Below are positions 1-8,113 of a stretch of DNA of 34,472 bases, one piece after another. Under the pieces are notes generated by a model that ran no database searches, had not been told where the DNA came from, and worked only from the letters and a program-made list of their open reading frames with translations. This DNA comes from Candidatus Rokuibacteriota bacterium (GTDB taxonomy: Bacteria; Methylomirabilota; Methylomirabilia; Rokubacteriales; CSP1-6), in assembly GCA_003220225.1 (NCBI GenBank), contig QHRU01000074.1:1-34472 (forward strand), written 5' to 3'. The position numbers and the translations under genes were made by a program. Each line of letters opens with the position of its first letter. Positions within the stretch are counted from its first letter, which is position 1.

Positions 1-1
1 G

Positions 2-100
2 GCGATCTGCGAGGACCACGTCGATGCCGTCCTCACCGTCGAAGAGCTCGCGCCCGCGCTGGCCCAACTCGCCCGCGGCGACGCGGTCGACGTGCGATGA
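2..100 (+). CDS. C-terminal end of an unidentified protein (5' truncated)
   Basis: The window opens inside a reading frame that ends in TGA at 98-100. The last 32 residues read AICEDHVDAVLTVEELAPAL and then AQLARGDAVDVR. The codon use and helical amphipathic pattern look like a genuine C-terminus. I do not recognise the family. The ending helix followed by a short basic/valine tail resembles C-termini of several dehydrogenase-type enzymes, but this is too little to name it. The stop lies only 14 bases before a good promoter (115-144) for the next gene, so this gene belongs to a separate upstream unit. Confidence 0.55.
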   Translation, partial: AICEDHVDAVLTVEELAPALAQLARGDAVDVR

Positions 101-114
101 TCGGCCCTCTCGCC

Positions 115-144
115 TTGACTTCGATCCGAGCCGGAGCCTAGGCT
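115..144 (+). promoter_or_regulatory. Sigma70-type promoter, leaderless, for the cyclophilin-like gene
   Basis: TTGACT (115-120) and TAGGCT (139-144) are separated by 18 bases. The ATG follows the -10 hexamer after only 7 bases (152), so transcription would start at or next to the start codon. No Shine-Dalgarno sequence fits in the gap. This is the best complete example of an arrangement that recurs in this window. Confidence 0.6.
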
Positions 145-151
145 CGGTTCG

Positions 152-529
152 ATGGCCCGCGCGATCCGGATCACTGCTGGAGACGTGTCCGCCTCGGCCG
201 AGCTGAACGACTCCAAGACCGCCAGCGCGATCTGGGACACGCTGCCGATCGAAGCGAAGGCCGAGACGTGGGGCGACGAGATCTACTTCGGCATCCCGGT
301 GCGCGCCGAGGCGGACCGGGCGAAGGAGGTCGTGGCGCTCGGTGACCTCGGCTACTGGCCGCCGGGTCACGCCTTCTGCGTCTTCTTCGGGCCGACGCCG
401 GCCAGCCGGGGCGACGAGATCCGGCCGGCGAGCCCGGTGAACGTGGTGGGGCGCGTGAGCGGCGACGCGACGGTGTTCAAGAACGTCCGCGCGGGGACGC
501 GCGTGACGATCGAAAGGGGGGCCTCGTGA
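152..529 (+). CDS. Cyclophilin-like fold protein (TM1367/DUF369 type)
   Basis: This is a 125-residue soluble protein with no signal peptide. The sequence follows the small bacterial/archaeal cyclophilin-like family: an N-terminal strand ([20 protein letters not shown]), a central [10 protein letters not shown] strand, then [20 protein letters not shown], the family's most conserved block. Structural members of the family have a cyclophilin beta-barrel, but prolyl isomerase activity is not established for them. The start is the ATG 7 bases after a -10 element, and the only open frame begins there. Its stop overlaps the GTG start of the transaldolase (GTGA), so the two are translationally coupled, although no functional link is obvious. 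Confidence 0.85.
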   Translation: MARAIRITAGDVSASAELNDSKTASAIWDTLPIEAKAETWGDEIYFGIPVRAEADRAKEVVALGDLGYWPPGHAFCVFFGPTPASRGDEIRPASPVNVVGRVSGDATVFKNVRAGTRVTIERGAS

Positions 530-1176
530 AGATCTTTCTCGACACGGCCAACGTGAACGAGATCAAGGAGGGCGTGGCGCTCGGCGTCGTCGACGGCGTC
601 ACCACGAACCCGTCGCTGGCGGCCAAGGAGAAGAAGCCCTTCCGCCCGCTCGTCGAGGAGATCTGCTCGATCGTGCCCGGAGACGTGAGCCTCGAGGTGG
701 TCGCCACCGACTTCGAGGGAATGATCAAGGAAGGCCAGGAGCTGGCCCAGATCGCGCCCAACGTCGTGGTGAAGTGCCCGCTCACGGCCGACGGGCTCAA
801 GGCCGTGAAGTACCTCACGGGCAAGGGCCTCCGCGTGAACCAGACGCTCTGCTTCTCGGCCACGCAGGCGCTGCTCTCGGCCAAGGCCGGCGCCTACTAC
901 ATCAGCCCCTTCCTCGGCCGGCTCGACGACATCGGCGCCGTCGGCATGGACCTCATCCGCGATATCTGCGAGATCTACCGCGTGCAGGGCTTCAAGACGC
1001 AGGTGCTCGCCGCGTCCATCCGCAATCCGCTGCACGTGATCGACGCCGCCAAGGCCGGCGCCCACGTGGCCACCATGCCGTTCAGCGTGCTCCAGCAGCT
1101 GATCAAGCACCCGCTCACCGACATCGGGCTCAAGAAGTTCCTGGAGGACTGGCAGAAGAGCGGCGGCAAGCTGTAG
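526..1176 (+). CDS. Transaldolase / fructose-6-phosphate aldolase-like (small TalB/FSA subfamily)
   Basis: 216 residues, the normal size of the short transaldolase class. It is a single TIM barrel beginning with [15 protein letters not shown] and [12 protein letters not shown]. The Schiff-base lysine is K83 in [38 protein letters not shown] and the C-terminal ASIRNP and [12 protein letters not shown] blocks are all family-typical. It should interconvert sugar phosphates of the non-oxidative pentose phosphate pathway in the cytoplasm; the alternative FSA activity cannot be separated by sequence alone. The GTG start at 526 overlaps the previous stop and is preceded by a G-rich AAAGGGGG ribosome-binding region. 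A hairpin cluster follows the stop. Confidence 0.93.
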   Translation: MKIFLDTANVNEIKEGVALGVVDGVTTNPSLAAKEKKPFRPLVEEICSIVPGDVSLEVVATDFEGMIKEGQELAQIAPNVVVKCPLTADGLKAVKYLTGKGLRVNQTLCFSATQALLSAKAGAYYISPFLGRLDDIGAVGMDLIRDICEIYRVQGFKTQVLAASIRNPLHVIDAAKAGAHVATMPFSVLQQLIKHPLTDIGLKKFLEDWQKSGGKL

Positions 1177-1180
1177 TGCC

Positions 1181-1316
1181 TCGGAGGGGGGCTTTGCCGG
1201 TTCTTAAGCGAGGGGGCTGACGCCCCCTCGGACTCCCCGGCCGACCGTCGTCGCGCGCCTGCGGCGCGCTCCTCCGTGCCTCCCCCCAGGACGGATTGCG
1301 CCGGCGAAGCCGGCGC
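1181..1316. repeat. Cluster of three perfect intergenic hairpins
   Basis: Three perfect inverted repeats lie in one 198-base spacer. CGAGGGGGC/GCCCCCTCG (1209-1230) is 9 bp around loop TGAC. GCGCGCC/GGCGCGC (1253-1269) is 7 bp around TGC. GCGCCGGC/GCCGGCGC (1298-1316) is 8 bp around GAA. They follow the transaldolase stop and could end its transcript, but none has a T-tract. The combination looks like a REP-type or other dispersed intergenic element; copy number cannot be judged from one window. Confidence 0.6.
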
Positions 1317-1374
1317 TCGGAGAGTCCTCAGACGTTCGGGGTGCGGTCGTACACTGGCGAGTGTCAAGGAGCGA

Positions 1375-2412
1375 ATGAGTCTTGCGGAATTCGATGACGA
1401 CCGCCCCGGACGCTGCCGTGAACGAATCCCGCCAGAGTCAGTAGGCGCGATGGCGGCCGGCGTCGTCGACACGCGGCTCGGCCGCCGCCTCGTCCTCGAC
1501 GAGATCTTCGACCTCTCGCTCTACCGCGCGCTGCGCGACGTCGCGCCGGCGCGCATGCAGCCCATCTTCGACGCCCTCATCCCGATCGAGACGCGCCACG
1601 TCGCCTTCTGGCAGAGATTCTTCGGGCTGGAGTCGCTCGCGACGCTCGACGCCGGTCGCCGGCTGAAGCTCGCCCTCCTCGTCGCCGTGTGCCGGCTCTT
1701 TGGCGCGCCCGCCATCCACGTGGTGCTCGAGGCGATCGAGGTCCACGGCGTCCGCAAGTATCTCGAGGTGTGGAAGCGCTACGCCGACGGCCCGCTGGGC
1801 GCCGCCGTGCGCGAGGTGCTCGAGGACGAGTTCAAGCACGAGGACATGGTGGTCACCGCCGACGGCGGCGAGCTGCGCGTCAACCCCGAGATGGTCCGCA
1901 ACCTCTTCCTCGGGCTCAACGACGGCCTCGTCGAGATCCTCGGCGCCGTCAGCGGCTTCTTCGCGGCGTTCAACAGCTCGGTCGCCGTCGTCACCGCTGG
2001 CTTCACGGTCGGCGTGGCCGGCGCGCTCTCCATGGCCGCCGGCGCCTACATCGGCGCCGGCTCCGAGGCCGAGCTGCGCGAGACCGAGGACGCGCGCCAG
2101 CGGTTCCTCGGCGAGCCGGTGACCAGCGAGGCCGGCCAGCGCCCGCTCGTGGCCGCGGCCATCGTGGGTATCGGCTACCTCGTCGGCGCGGTCGTGCCCG
2201 TGCTGCCGGTGCTCTTCGGCGCGCGCACCGTCCTGCCGACGGTGCTGACGGGCGGCACGATGATCGTCGCCGTCTCCGCGATCGTCGCCTTCATCTCCGG
2301 CATGAACGTGCGGCGCCGCATCGTGCTGAACGTCATCATCACCGGCATCGCCGTCGTCGTGACGTACGCGCTCGGGCTGCTGACGAAGCGGCTGCTGGGC
2401 GTCGAGATCTAG
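1375..2412 (+). CDS. MbfA-like membrane protein: ferritin-like domain fused to VIT/CCC1 transporter
   Basis: 345 residues. The N-terminal half (about 35-165) is a rubrerythrin/ferritin-like helical domain with E43, E72xxH75, the VHGVRKYLEVW helix and EDEFKHE as likely iron ligands. The C-terminal half is a VIT-type membrane domain (NLFLGLNDGLVEILGAVSG, then helices rich in A, V and G). This architecture matches MbfA, a membrane ferritin that exports iron; the role here is inferred as Fe2+/Mn2+ efflux or storage. I chose ATG 1375 because AAGGAG lies 3 bases upstream, with a TACACT -10-like box at 1350-1355. An in-frame ATG at 1450 is the alternative. The stop overlaps the stop of the convergent oxidoreductase gene by 4 bases. 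Confidence 0.85.
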   Translation: MSLAEFDDDRPGRCRERIPPESVGAMAAGVVDTRLGRRLVLDEIFDLSLYRALRDVAPARMQPIFDALIPIETRHVAFWQRFFGLESLATLDAGRRLKLALLVAVCRLFGAPAIHVVLEAIEVHGVRKYLEVWKRYADGPLGAAVREVLEDEFKHEDMVVTADGGELRVNPEMVRNLFLGLNDGLVEILGAVSGFFAAFNSSVAVVTAGFTVGVAGALSMAAGAYIGAGSEAELRETEDARQRFLGEPVTSEAGQRPLVAAAIVGIGYLVGAVVPVLPVLFGARTVLPTVLTGGTMIVAVSAIVAFISGMNVRRRIVLNVIITGIAVVVTYALGLLTKRLLGVEI

Positions 2413-3290
2413 AGTCTCGCGCGGACTTCGGCGGCGAACCGCTCGATGGCCGCGCTCATCGAGGCGAGATCGCGCGCGGCGGGCTCTACGATCACGTGAT
2501 CCACGCCGAGGTCGCGCAGCGCTTTGACCTCGGCCAGCAGCTCGGCGCTCGGCTTCTTGCCGGGCAGCCCGAGCCGCGCGCTGAGCGTCAGCGTCTTGGG
2601 ATCGCGGCCCGCCTTCGCGCACGCCGCGCCCAGGTGCCCGATCCCTTCCCTCAGCGCGGCGGCGGTCGGGAACGCCGCGTGCCAGCCGTCGCCCAGCTCG
2701 GCCACGCGGCGCAGCGCGCGCGGGGTGTGGCCGCCGATCCAGATGGGAATGCTCCCGCGCGCCGGCGCGGGCCGGCAGGCGAGCGCGTCGAAGCGGAAGA
2801 ACTCGCCGGTGTGCGCGACCCGCTCGTCGCGCCAGCACGCGCGCATCACACGGATGGCCTCGTCGCTCCAGGCCCCGCGCCGATCGAAGGGCGCGCCGAG
2901 GGCCTCGATCTCCTCGCGCATCCAGCCCACGCCCGCGCCGAGGATCACGCGGCCCGGCGCCAGGTGATCCAGGGTGGCCAGCATCTTGGCGGCGAGCAGC
3001 GGGTGGCGGTGCGGCAGGACGAGCACGGTGGTGCCGAGCGCGGCGCGCTCGGTGACACCGGCCACCAGGGCCAGCGCCGTCAGCGGCTCGAGGAAGTCGG
3101 TGGCGGGTGGCAGCGGGAAGTCGCCGGTGGCGTTGTAGGGATAGCGCGAGGCGATGCGCCAGGGCAGGACCACGTGATCGCTCGCCCACAGCGAGTCGTA
3201 GCCGAGCGCCTCCGCGCGACGCGCGAAGCCGACGAGCGTGTCGCGCGTGGCCGCCGGGCCGTAGACGGGCAGGTGGCACCCGAAACGCAT
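2409..3290 (-). CDS. LLM-class F420-dependent oxidoreductase (TIGR03619-like)
   Basis: 293 residues with a luciferase-like TIM barrel. It begins MRFGCHLPVYGP, then has ARRAEALGYDSLWASDHVV, the GTTVLVLPHRHPLLAAKMLA strand-helix, GRVILGAGVGWMREEIEALG, and PIWIGGHTPRALRRVAELGD. These are hallmarks of single-component F420 (less often FMN) oxidoreductases; the substrate cannot be told. The start is placed at MRFG rather than 18 bases upstream (MGGPLA) because family members begin at this strand and a GGGGGG stretch precedes it. It lies 39 bases after the fatty acyl-AMP ligase and is probably the last gene of that unit. Confidence 0.9.
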   Translation of the reverse strand: MRFGCHLPVYGPAATRDTLVGFARRAEALGYDSLWASDHVVLPWRIASRYPYNATGDFPLPPATDFLEPLTALALVAGVTERAALGTTVLVLPHRHPLLAAKMLATLDHLAPGRVILGAGVGWMREEIEALGAPFDRRGAWSDEAIRVMRACWRDERVAHTGEFFRFDALACRPAPARGSIPIWIGGHTPRALRRVAELGDGWHAAFPTAAALREGIGHLGAACAKAGRDPKTLTLSARLGLPGKKPSAELLAEVKALRDLGVDHVIVEPAARDLASMSAAIERFAAEVRARL

Positions 3291-3329
3291 CGCTAGCGGG
3301 CCCCCCACGTGCGTTCCGTGCCGGCGCTC

Positions 3330-4931
3330 TTATTCAATGATGCGGTTGGCGAGCTCGCCGTCCTGGATCATCTGCACGAGACGCGAGCGCTGGATCTTGC
3401 CGCTCGACGTCTTGGGAATCGTGGACGGCGGCACGAGCAGCACGCGCGCGGGACGGTGGCCCCGGCCGCGGTGCACGCGCTGCACGATCTCGCGCACCAG
3501 CGTCTGGCCGGCGGCGGCGGCCGCGTCGCGCAGCTCGGCCACCACGTAGAGCCGCTGGGTCCCGGTGCGCTCGCTGTCCACGCCGACCGCCGCTGAATAG
3601 CGCACGCCCGGCACGTGGTCGACGATCTCCTCGACGTCGGCCGGCACGATGTTCTCGCCGCCGAGGATGATGATGTCCTTGAGCCGGCCGGTGATATAGA
3701 GGTAGCCCTCGGCGTCGACGAAGCCGAGGTCGCCTGTGCGCAGCCAGCCATCGGGCGTGAGCACTCTGGCCGTCGCCTCCGGGTTGTTGTAGTAGCTCTG
3801 CATCACGCCCGGGCTCTTCACGCAGATCTCACCCTCGGTGTCCGGCGGCAGGTCCACCAGCGCGACGGACCCGCCCTCGCGCATCGGCTCGGAGATGCGC
3901 AGGGAGACGCCGCGGCAGGGCTGGCCGACGGAGAGCCAGCGGCCCGACGCGTCGTAGCGCAGCGGCACGCCGCGCGGCCAGATGGCGACGGCCAGCGTCG
4001 CCTCCGCGAGGCCGTAGCACGGCAGGATGACGCGCTTGACCCCGAAGTGGGACTCGAAGGCGTCGATGGTGGAGGTCCGCACGGGCTCGGCGCCCGAGAG
4101 CGCCGCCTTCAGCGAGGAGAGATCGAACTCCGAGACGTCGTGCACGTTGCGCACGCAGTTGCGGTAGCCGAAGTCCGGCGAGACGGTGAAGGTCGCGCGC
4201 ACCTTCGTGATCATTTCGAGCCACGGCCGCGGATTCCTGAGATCCGGCGGCAGCAGCCAGATCGGCGTGGCCGTGAGCGGCGGCGTGAACGCGCAGCCGA
4301 TCAGCCCCATGTCGTGGTACAGCGGCAGCCACGACACGACGCGATCGTCGGCGCTGAGCCCGGCCGCCTCCGACATGAACTTCGTCGTCTCGACGACGTT
4401 CGCGTGCGTGAGCACGACGCCGCGCGGCCGGCCCGTCGAGCCCGACGTGTACTGCAGAAAGCACAGGTCGTTCGGTTGCGTCGGGTGATCGGGCGGCGGC
4501 GGAGCGTCGGAATCCAGCTCGTTGGGCTCGAGCACCATGCGGACGTTCGGCGCGAGGGCGACGCTCTCGTCCACGCCCTTGCGGAACCAGCCGATCGTGG
4601 CCACCGCCACCGCTCTGGCATCGCGGAAGATGCCGCCGGTCGCCTCGACGCCGAGCGTCGGGTAGAGCGGGACGGGAATGGCGCCGAGGCGCACGGCCCC
4701 GAAGAACGTGTAGAAGAACTCCGCGCACGTCGGATAGATGAGGCACACCTTGTCGCCCGGCCGCACGCCGGCGGCCGCGAGGCCGGCCGCGTAGCGCCCG
4801 CTCTGGGCCCAGAGCCGGGCGTAGGTCACCGTGTCGTCGAAGAGCGAGAAGTACTGCGCCTGGGGCGTCAACGCCGCGCGGCGCCGCATCACGTCGATGA
4901 GCGTGGTTGCTCCCTTCGGGTCGAGGCTCAT
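3330..4931 (-). CDS. Fatty acyl-AMP ligase / acyl-CoA synthetase (AMP-forming)
   Basis: 533 residues of the ANL adenylating superfamily. The P-loop-like A3 motif YTSGSTGRPRG is at 161-171, WLPLYHDMGLIG at about 201-212, CYGLAEATLAVA in the middle, the hinge region GWLRTGDLGFVDAEGYLYIT, and the catalytic lysine of the mobile C-terminal domain about K512 in PKTSSGKIQRS. The LPLYHDMGLIG block and overall layout fit the FAAL/FadD32-type group, which makes acyl-adenylates for carrier proteins, better than classical acyl-CoA ligases. No carrier protein or polyketide synthase is in the window, so the acceptor is unknown. The start ATG overlaps the stop of the M28 peptidase gene (ATGA). Confidence 0.88.
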   Translation of the reverse strand: MSLDPKGATTLIDVMRRRAALTPQAQYFSLFDDTVTYARLWAQSGRYAAGLAAAGVRPGDKVCLIYPTCAEFFYTFFGAVRLGAIPVPLYPTLGVEATGGIFRDARAVAVATIGWFRKGVDESVALAPNVRMVLEPNELDSDAPPPPDHPTQPNDLCFLQYTSGSTGRPRGVVLTHANVVETTKFMSEAAGLSADDRVVSWLPLYHDMGLIGCAFTPPLTATPIWLLPPDLRNPRPWLEMITKVRATFTVSPDFGYRNCVRNVHDVSEFDLSSLKAALSGAEPVRTSTIDAFESHFGVKRVILPCYGLAEATLAVAIWPRGVPLRYDASGRWLSVGQPCRGVSLRISEPMREGGSVALVDLPPDTEGEICVKSPGVMQSYYNNPEATARVLTPDGWLRTGDLGFVDAEGYLYITGRLKDIIILGGENIVPADVEEIVDHVPGVRYSAAVGVDSERTGTQRLYVVAELRDAAAAAGQTLVREIVQRVHRGRGHRPARVLLVPPSTIPKTSSGKIQRSRLVQMIQDGELANRIIE

Positions 4932-6523
4932 TCCTGGCTCCTCTCGAGCGTCGCGGAAGTCTCGTGGTCCCGACCGTCGCGCAGGTACACCAGCCGCACC
5001 GTGTCGCCGGGCTGCCGCGCGCGGATCGCGGTGCGCAGCGCCTCGAAGCCGTCGACCGACACGCCGTCCACGCGCACGAGCACGTCGCCGTCGCGCAGGC
5101 CCGCGCGCTCGGCCGCGCTGCCGGGCATCACGTGGGCCAGCCGGGCCCCGTCGCCGCCGTGGCCGTCGCCGCCGACGCCGAGAAACGCGGCGCTGCCCGT
5201 GCCGCCGCGCCGCCGCGCCGGCGGCGTCAGCTTCGCATAGACGGGCCGCGCGCCGTCGTCGAGCGCGGTCACGATGGACGCGCCGATCGCCGCCACCCGC
5301 GCCATCCCGTCGACGTTGAGCTTGTCGGCGGTGTCGCCCGGCCGGTGATAGTCGTCGTGGCCCCCGGTGTGGAGGAAGAGGACGGGCGTGCCGGCGGCGT
5401 AGAAGCGCGTGTGGTCGGAGGGCGAAAAGGGCGTGCCACGCAGGTCGGCGTTCACGCCGGCGGCGCGCGCGGCGTCGGCGGTGGCGGCGCGCAGCCGGTC
5501 GCCGGAGTCGACGCCGCCGATCGTCAGCGTGCCGTCGCGCATACGCCCGACCATGTCGAAGTTCAGCATGGCCGCCGTCTGCCCGAGCGGCAGCGCGGCG
5601 TGGCGCACGTAGTGGCCGGAGCCGATCAACCCGACCTCCTCGGCGCCGAAGAGCACGAACACGAGTGTGCGGCGCGCGCCGCCGGCGGCGGCGAAGGCGC
5701 GGGCGAGGCCGACGACGACGGCCGTGCCCGACGCGTTGTCGTCGGCGCCGTGGTAGGTGGCGCCGCCCGAGGAGCCGAGATGATCCCAGTGGGCGCCGAG
5801 CACGATCGTCTCGCCGGCGAGCACGGGATCGGCGCCGGGCAGCACGCCGATGACGTTGGCCGCGCGAAGGTCCGCGGGCGCCAGGTCGACGGCGAGGCGC
5901 GCCGTCGTCCCGGTCGGTGCCGCGCGCAGCGCCTCGGCCGCCGCGCGCGTGAGCGCGCCGGACGCGATGTCCACCGGCGCGGCCGTCGCGTCGAGCGTGG
6001 GGAGTGGATCGGCGACGAGCAGCAGCGCGGCGGCGCCGCGCTGGCGGGCGAGAATCAGCGTCTCGAGTCGCGAGCCGCGCGCTGTCGCCACGACGATCTT
6101 GTCCCGCAGATCGCCGCTCCAATCGTCGTCGGCGAAGGCGAGCGCCCCCGTCACCTCGCCGCGCCGCGAGCCGCCGTGAGGCGTCCAGTCGACGCCGGCC
6201 TTCACGGTGTGGCCACCCACCTCGAGCGCGCTGCCCGCGCCGAGCCGGCGGCCCGGCGCCACGGTGAACGATTGTAAAAACGTCCCCGAGTCGCCGCCGG
6301 GCCGCAAGCCGGCGGCGCCCAGCCACGCGGCGAGGCGCTCGGTGGCGCGGTCGCCGCCAGGCGTACCCGCGCGGCGCCCGTCCATCTCGCGGGTCGTGAG
6401 CGTTTCTACAATCGCGCGGAGGTCCGAGGCGGTCGGGGGGACGACGGGCGCGCGGCCGAGCGCCGCGGTGGACGTCAGCAGCAGCGCGCACACGATCAGC
6501 AGCGTCGCTGGCCGGCGCATCAT
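4928..6523 (-). CDS. Exported M28-family zinc aminopeptidase with PA and PDZ domains
   Basis: 531 residues. A signal peptide (MMRRPATLLIVCALLLTSTA, then ALGRA) marks export. A protease-associated domain lies at about 115-225. The M28 catalytic domain carries the co-catalytic zinc set H245 (AHWDHLG), D261 (GADDNASG), E295/E296 (GAEEVGLIGS), D323 (NFDMVGR) and H393 (DDYHRPGDT). A PDZ domain fills about 440-525 (FLGVGG, RAGLRDGDVLVRVDG). It probably removes N-terminal residues from peptides outside the cytoplasm, the PDZ domain helping substrate recognition or oligomerisation. The start at the double ATG (6523) sits 7 bases after a TAGAAT box. It is the first gene of a probable unit with the acyl-AMP ligase and LLM oxidoreductase. 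Confidence 0.92.
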   Translation of the reverse strand: MMRRPATLLIVCALLLTSTAALGRAPVVPPTASDLRAIVETLTTREMDGRRAGTPGGDRATERLAAWLGAAGLRPGGDSGTFLQSFTVAPGRRLGAGSALEVGGHTVKAGVDWTPHGGSRRGEVTGALAFADDDWSGDLRDKIVVATARGSRLETLILARQRGAAALLLVADPLPTLDATAAPVDIASGALTRAAAEALRAAPTGTTARLAVDLAPADLRAANVIGVLPGADPVLAGETIVLGAHWDHLGSSGGATYHGADDNASGTAVVVGLARAFAAAGGARRTLVFVLFGAEEVGLIGSGHYVRHAALPLGQTAAMLNFDMVGRMRDGTLTIGGVDSGDRLRAATADAARAAGVNADLRGTPFSPSDHTRFYAAGTPVLFLHTGGHDDYHRPGDTADKLNVDGMARVAAIGASIVTALDDGARPVYAKLTPPARRRGGTGSAAFLGVGGDGHGGDGARLAHVMPGSAAERAGLRDGDVLVRVDGVSVDGFEALRTAIRARQPGDTVRLVYLRDGRDHETSATLERSQE

Positions 6524-6530
6524 CCCGCGT

Positions 6531-6580
6531 ATTCTATCGCCGGTTCGCGCACCGCGCCCGCAGACGAAACGCATTGCGTT
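6531..6580 (-). promoter_or_regulatory. Promoter region of the M28 peptidase unit with a small dyad
   Basis: On the minus strand TAGAAT (6536-6531) lies 7 bases before the first ATG (6523), again leaving no room for a leader. About 32 bases upstream of it is a perfect dyad, AACGCA-T-TGCGTT (6568-6580), placed where an operator could sit. No clear -35 hexamer is visible. Confidence 0.4.
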
Positions 6581-6628
6581 ATCGCGACGGGCTGGGGCCC
6601 CACCGTCCGAGGCGAGCCTGAGAAAAAG

Positions 6629-7117
6629 TCAAGAAACGGCGACGACGCGGCCGCCGGCGATGCGGACGAGCTCGTCCGGCGTGAGACGGAACACCGTGTG
6701 GGGATGCCCGCCCGCCGCCCAGATCGCCTCCCACTTGAGCAGGGCTTCGTCGATGAGCGTGGTGAGCGGCGCGGGATGCGCGAGAGGCGCCACGCCGCCG
6801 ATCGCGAAGCCGGTGTGCGCGCGCACGAAATCCGCGTCGGCCCGGCCGACGGATTCCCCGAGGAGCGCGCCCAGCTTCGCCTCGTCCACGCGGTTGGCGC
6901 CGCTGGTGAGCACGAGCAGCGGCCGGCCGCTCTCGCGCAGCCGGAACACGAGGGACTTCACGATCTGCCCGACGTCGCAGCCGACGGCGGCGGCCGCCTC
7001 GGCGGACGTGCGCGCCGCGTGCTCGAGCACGACGATCGTCGTTCTCACGCCGGCCGCCGCCAGCGCGTCGGCGACGCGGCGCGCGCTCGCCGGCAGCTCA
7101 CGCCCAGGTTCGATCAT
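6629..7117 (-). CDS. YbaK/EbsC-type aminoacyl-tRNA deacylase
   Basis: 162 residues, a single YbaK/ProX editing domain. The conserved lysine K54 in QIVKSLVFR and the GFAIGGVAPLAHPAP glycine-rich loop are the two signatures of the fold. LLVLTSGANRVDEAKL is also typical. Family members hydrolyse mischarged aminoacyl-tRNAs (Ala- or Cys-tRNA-Pro and others) in trans in the cytoplasm; the specificity here is open. It lies 30 bases after the tandem DinB gene and ends the minus-strand unit that begins with the PIG-L gene. Confidence 0.9.
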   Translation of the reverse strand: MIEPGRELPASARRVADALAAAGVRTTIVVLEHAARTSAEAAAAVGCDVGQIVKSLVFRLRESGRPLLVLTSGANRVDEAKLGALLGESVGRADADFVRAHTGFAIGGVAPLAHPAPLTTLIDEALLKWEAIWAAGGHPHTVFRLTPDELVRIAGGRVVAVS

Positions 7118-7147
7118 TTCACCGCTCGCTTCGCCGGAGGCACCGGC

Positions 7148-8113
7148 TCAGCTCGCACTGCCACGCGCGGTGACGACCGCGCGGCAGGCGCGCATCTGGG
7201 CGAGGTGCTCGAGGTCGTGGTCGGCCATGTGCGTCGCGTAGTGCGCGAGGGTGAGCGGGCCGAAGTGGCCGGAGAGGCCCGGGCGCTCGCCGGCGCCGGG
7301 CGGCAGCGTGGCGAGGTAGGCCAGCGTCTCGGCGCGGGCGCGGCGAAAGGTCGCGAGGTCGTCCTCGAAGCGGCCCTGGCGCCGATCGCGCTCGCGGCCC
7401 CACGCGATCGGATCGAACGCCTCGAAGCGCGGGCGCTCTTCGGTCGCCATGAGCCTGAAGCGCGGCAGGAAGAGCCGGCTGTCCAGCTCCATGAGGTGCG
7501 CGAGGACTTCCTTCATGGACCACTCGCCGGGCTCCGGGCGCGCGACGAGCGTCGTCGCGTCGAGCCCGGCGGCCTGCTCGGCCACGCGGTCGGGCGTGGT
7601 GGCCAGGGCTGCGAGCAGCTGCGAGATCGTGAGCGCCACGCGCGCCTCGCAGCGCTTCGGTGTCAGCCCGAGCGTCGCGCGCACGTCCTGGATCTGCCGC
7701 AGGTGCTCGGTGTCGTGCGCGTCCATCGTCGCCGCGTACGTCGCCACCGTGAGCGGGCCGCGGCTCGGGCTCACGCCCTCGCGGCGCCAGCCGGCGTCGT
7801 CCAGCCCGCCGAGCAGCGCCACCGCCTGCCGCCGCGCGGCGGCGAACGCGTCGAGCAGTGTCGCGAGGTCGGCGCGATCGCCGTCGGTACGCCGCCCCTT
7901 GTCGAAGACGGGACGCGACTCCGCCAGCATGCGGCGCAGGCGCGGCACGAAGGTGTCGCGGTCGCCCTCGACGAGGTGACGCACGACCTCGCCGATCGAC
8001 CACTCGCCGGGCTTGGGCGGCGTCCACGCCTCGCCCGCGCCGTCGCGCGCCATCTCGCGCAGCAGCGTCGGCGTGGCGGCGAGTCGCGCGACCGTCAGCT
8101 CACGCTCGGTCAT
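7148..8113 (-). CDS. Tandem DinB-fold protein (two DinB_2 domains)
   Basis: 321 residues made of two similar four-helix DinB/YfiT units, about 5-150 and 160-310. Each repeats the signature PGEWSxxEVxxHLxE (first metal histidine, H46 and H206) and a late HD(T/L)EHL pair (H133/H137 and H299/H303), so each domain keeps a complete three-histidine metal site. The families include thiol-dependent S-transferases (bacillithiol, mycothiol) and hydrolases; no substrate can be named. The ATG overlaps the VOC gene's stop (ATGA). Its unit also holds a selenocysteine redoxin and a PIG-L deacetylase, which favours a thiol-linked role (inference). Confidence 0.88.
   Translation of the reverse strand: MTERELTVARLAATPTLLREMARDGAGEAWTPPKPGEWSIGEVVRHLVEGDRDTFVPRLRRMLAESRPVFDKGRRTDGDRADLATLLDAFAAARRQAVALLGGLDDAGWRREGVSPSRGPLTVATYAATMDAHDTEHLRQIQDVRATLGLTPKRCEARVALTISQLLAALATTPDRVAEQAAGLDATTLVARPEPGEWSMKEVLAHLMELDSRLFLPRFRLMATEERPRFEAFDPIAWGRERDRRQGRFEDDLATFRRARAETLAYLATLPPGAGERPGLSGHFGPLTLAHYATHMADHDLEHLAQMRACRAVVTARGSAS

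Noticed and set aside
1209-1230. Rho-independent terminator
   Set aside because: The 9-bp stem is perfect, but there is no T-run after it, and similar hairpins follow on both sides. It is kept as a structured repeat instead.
1276-1374. An N-terminal extension of the ferritin/VIT protein from 1276
   Set aside because: The extension would read through the hairpin cluster and is arginine/proline-rich. AAGGAG before ATG 1375 is a better start signal.
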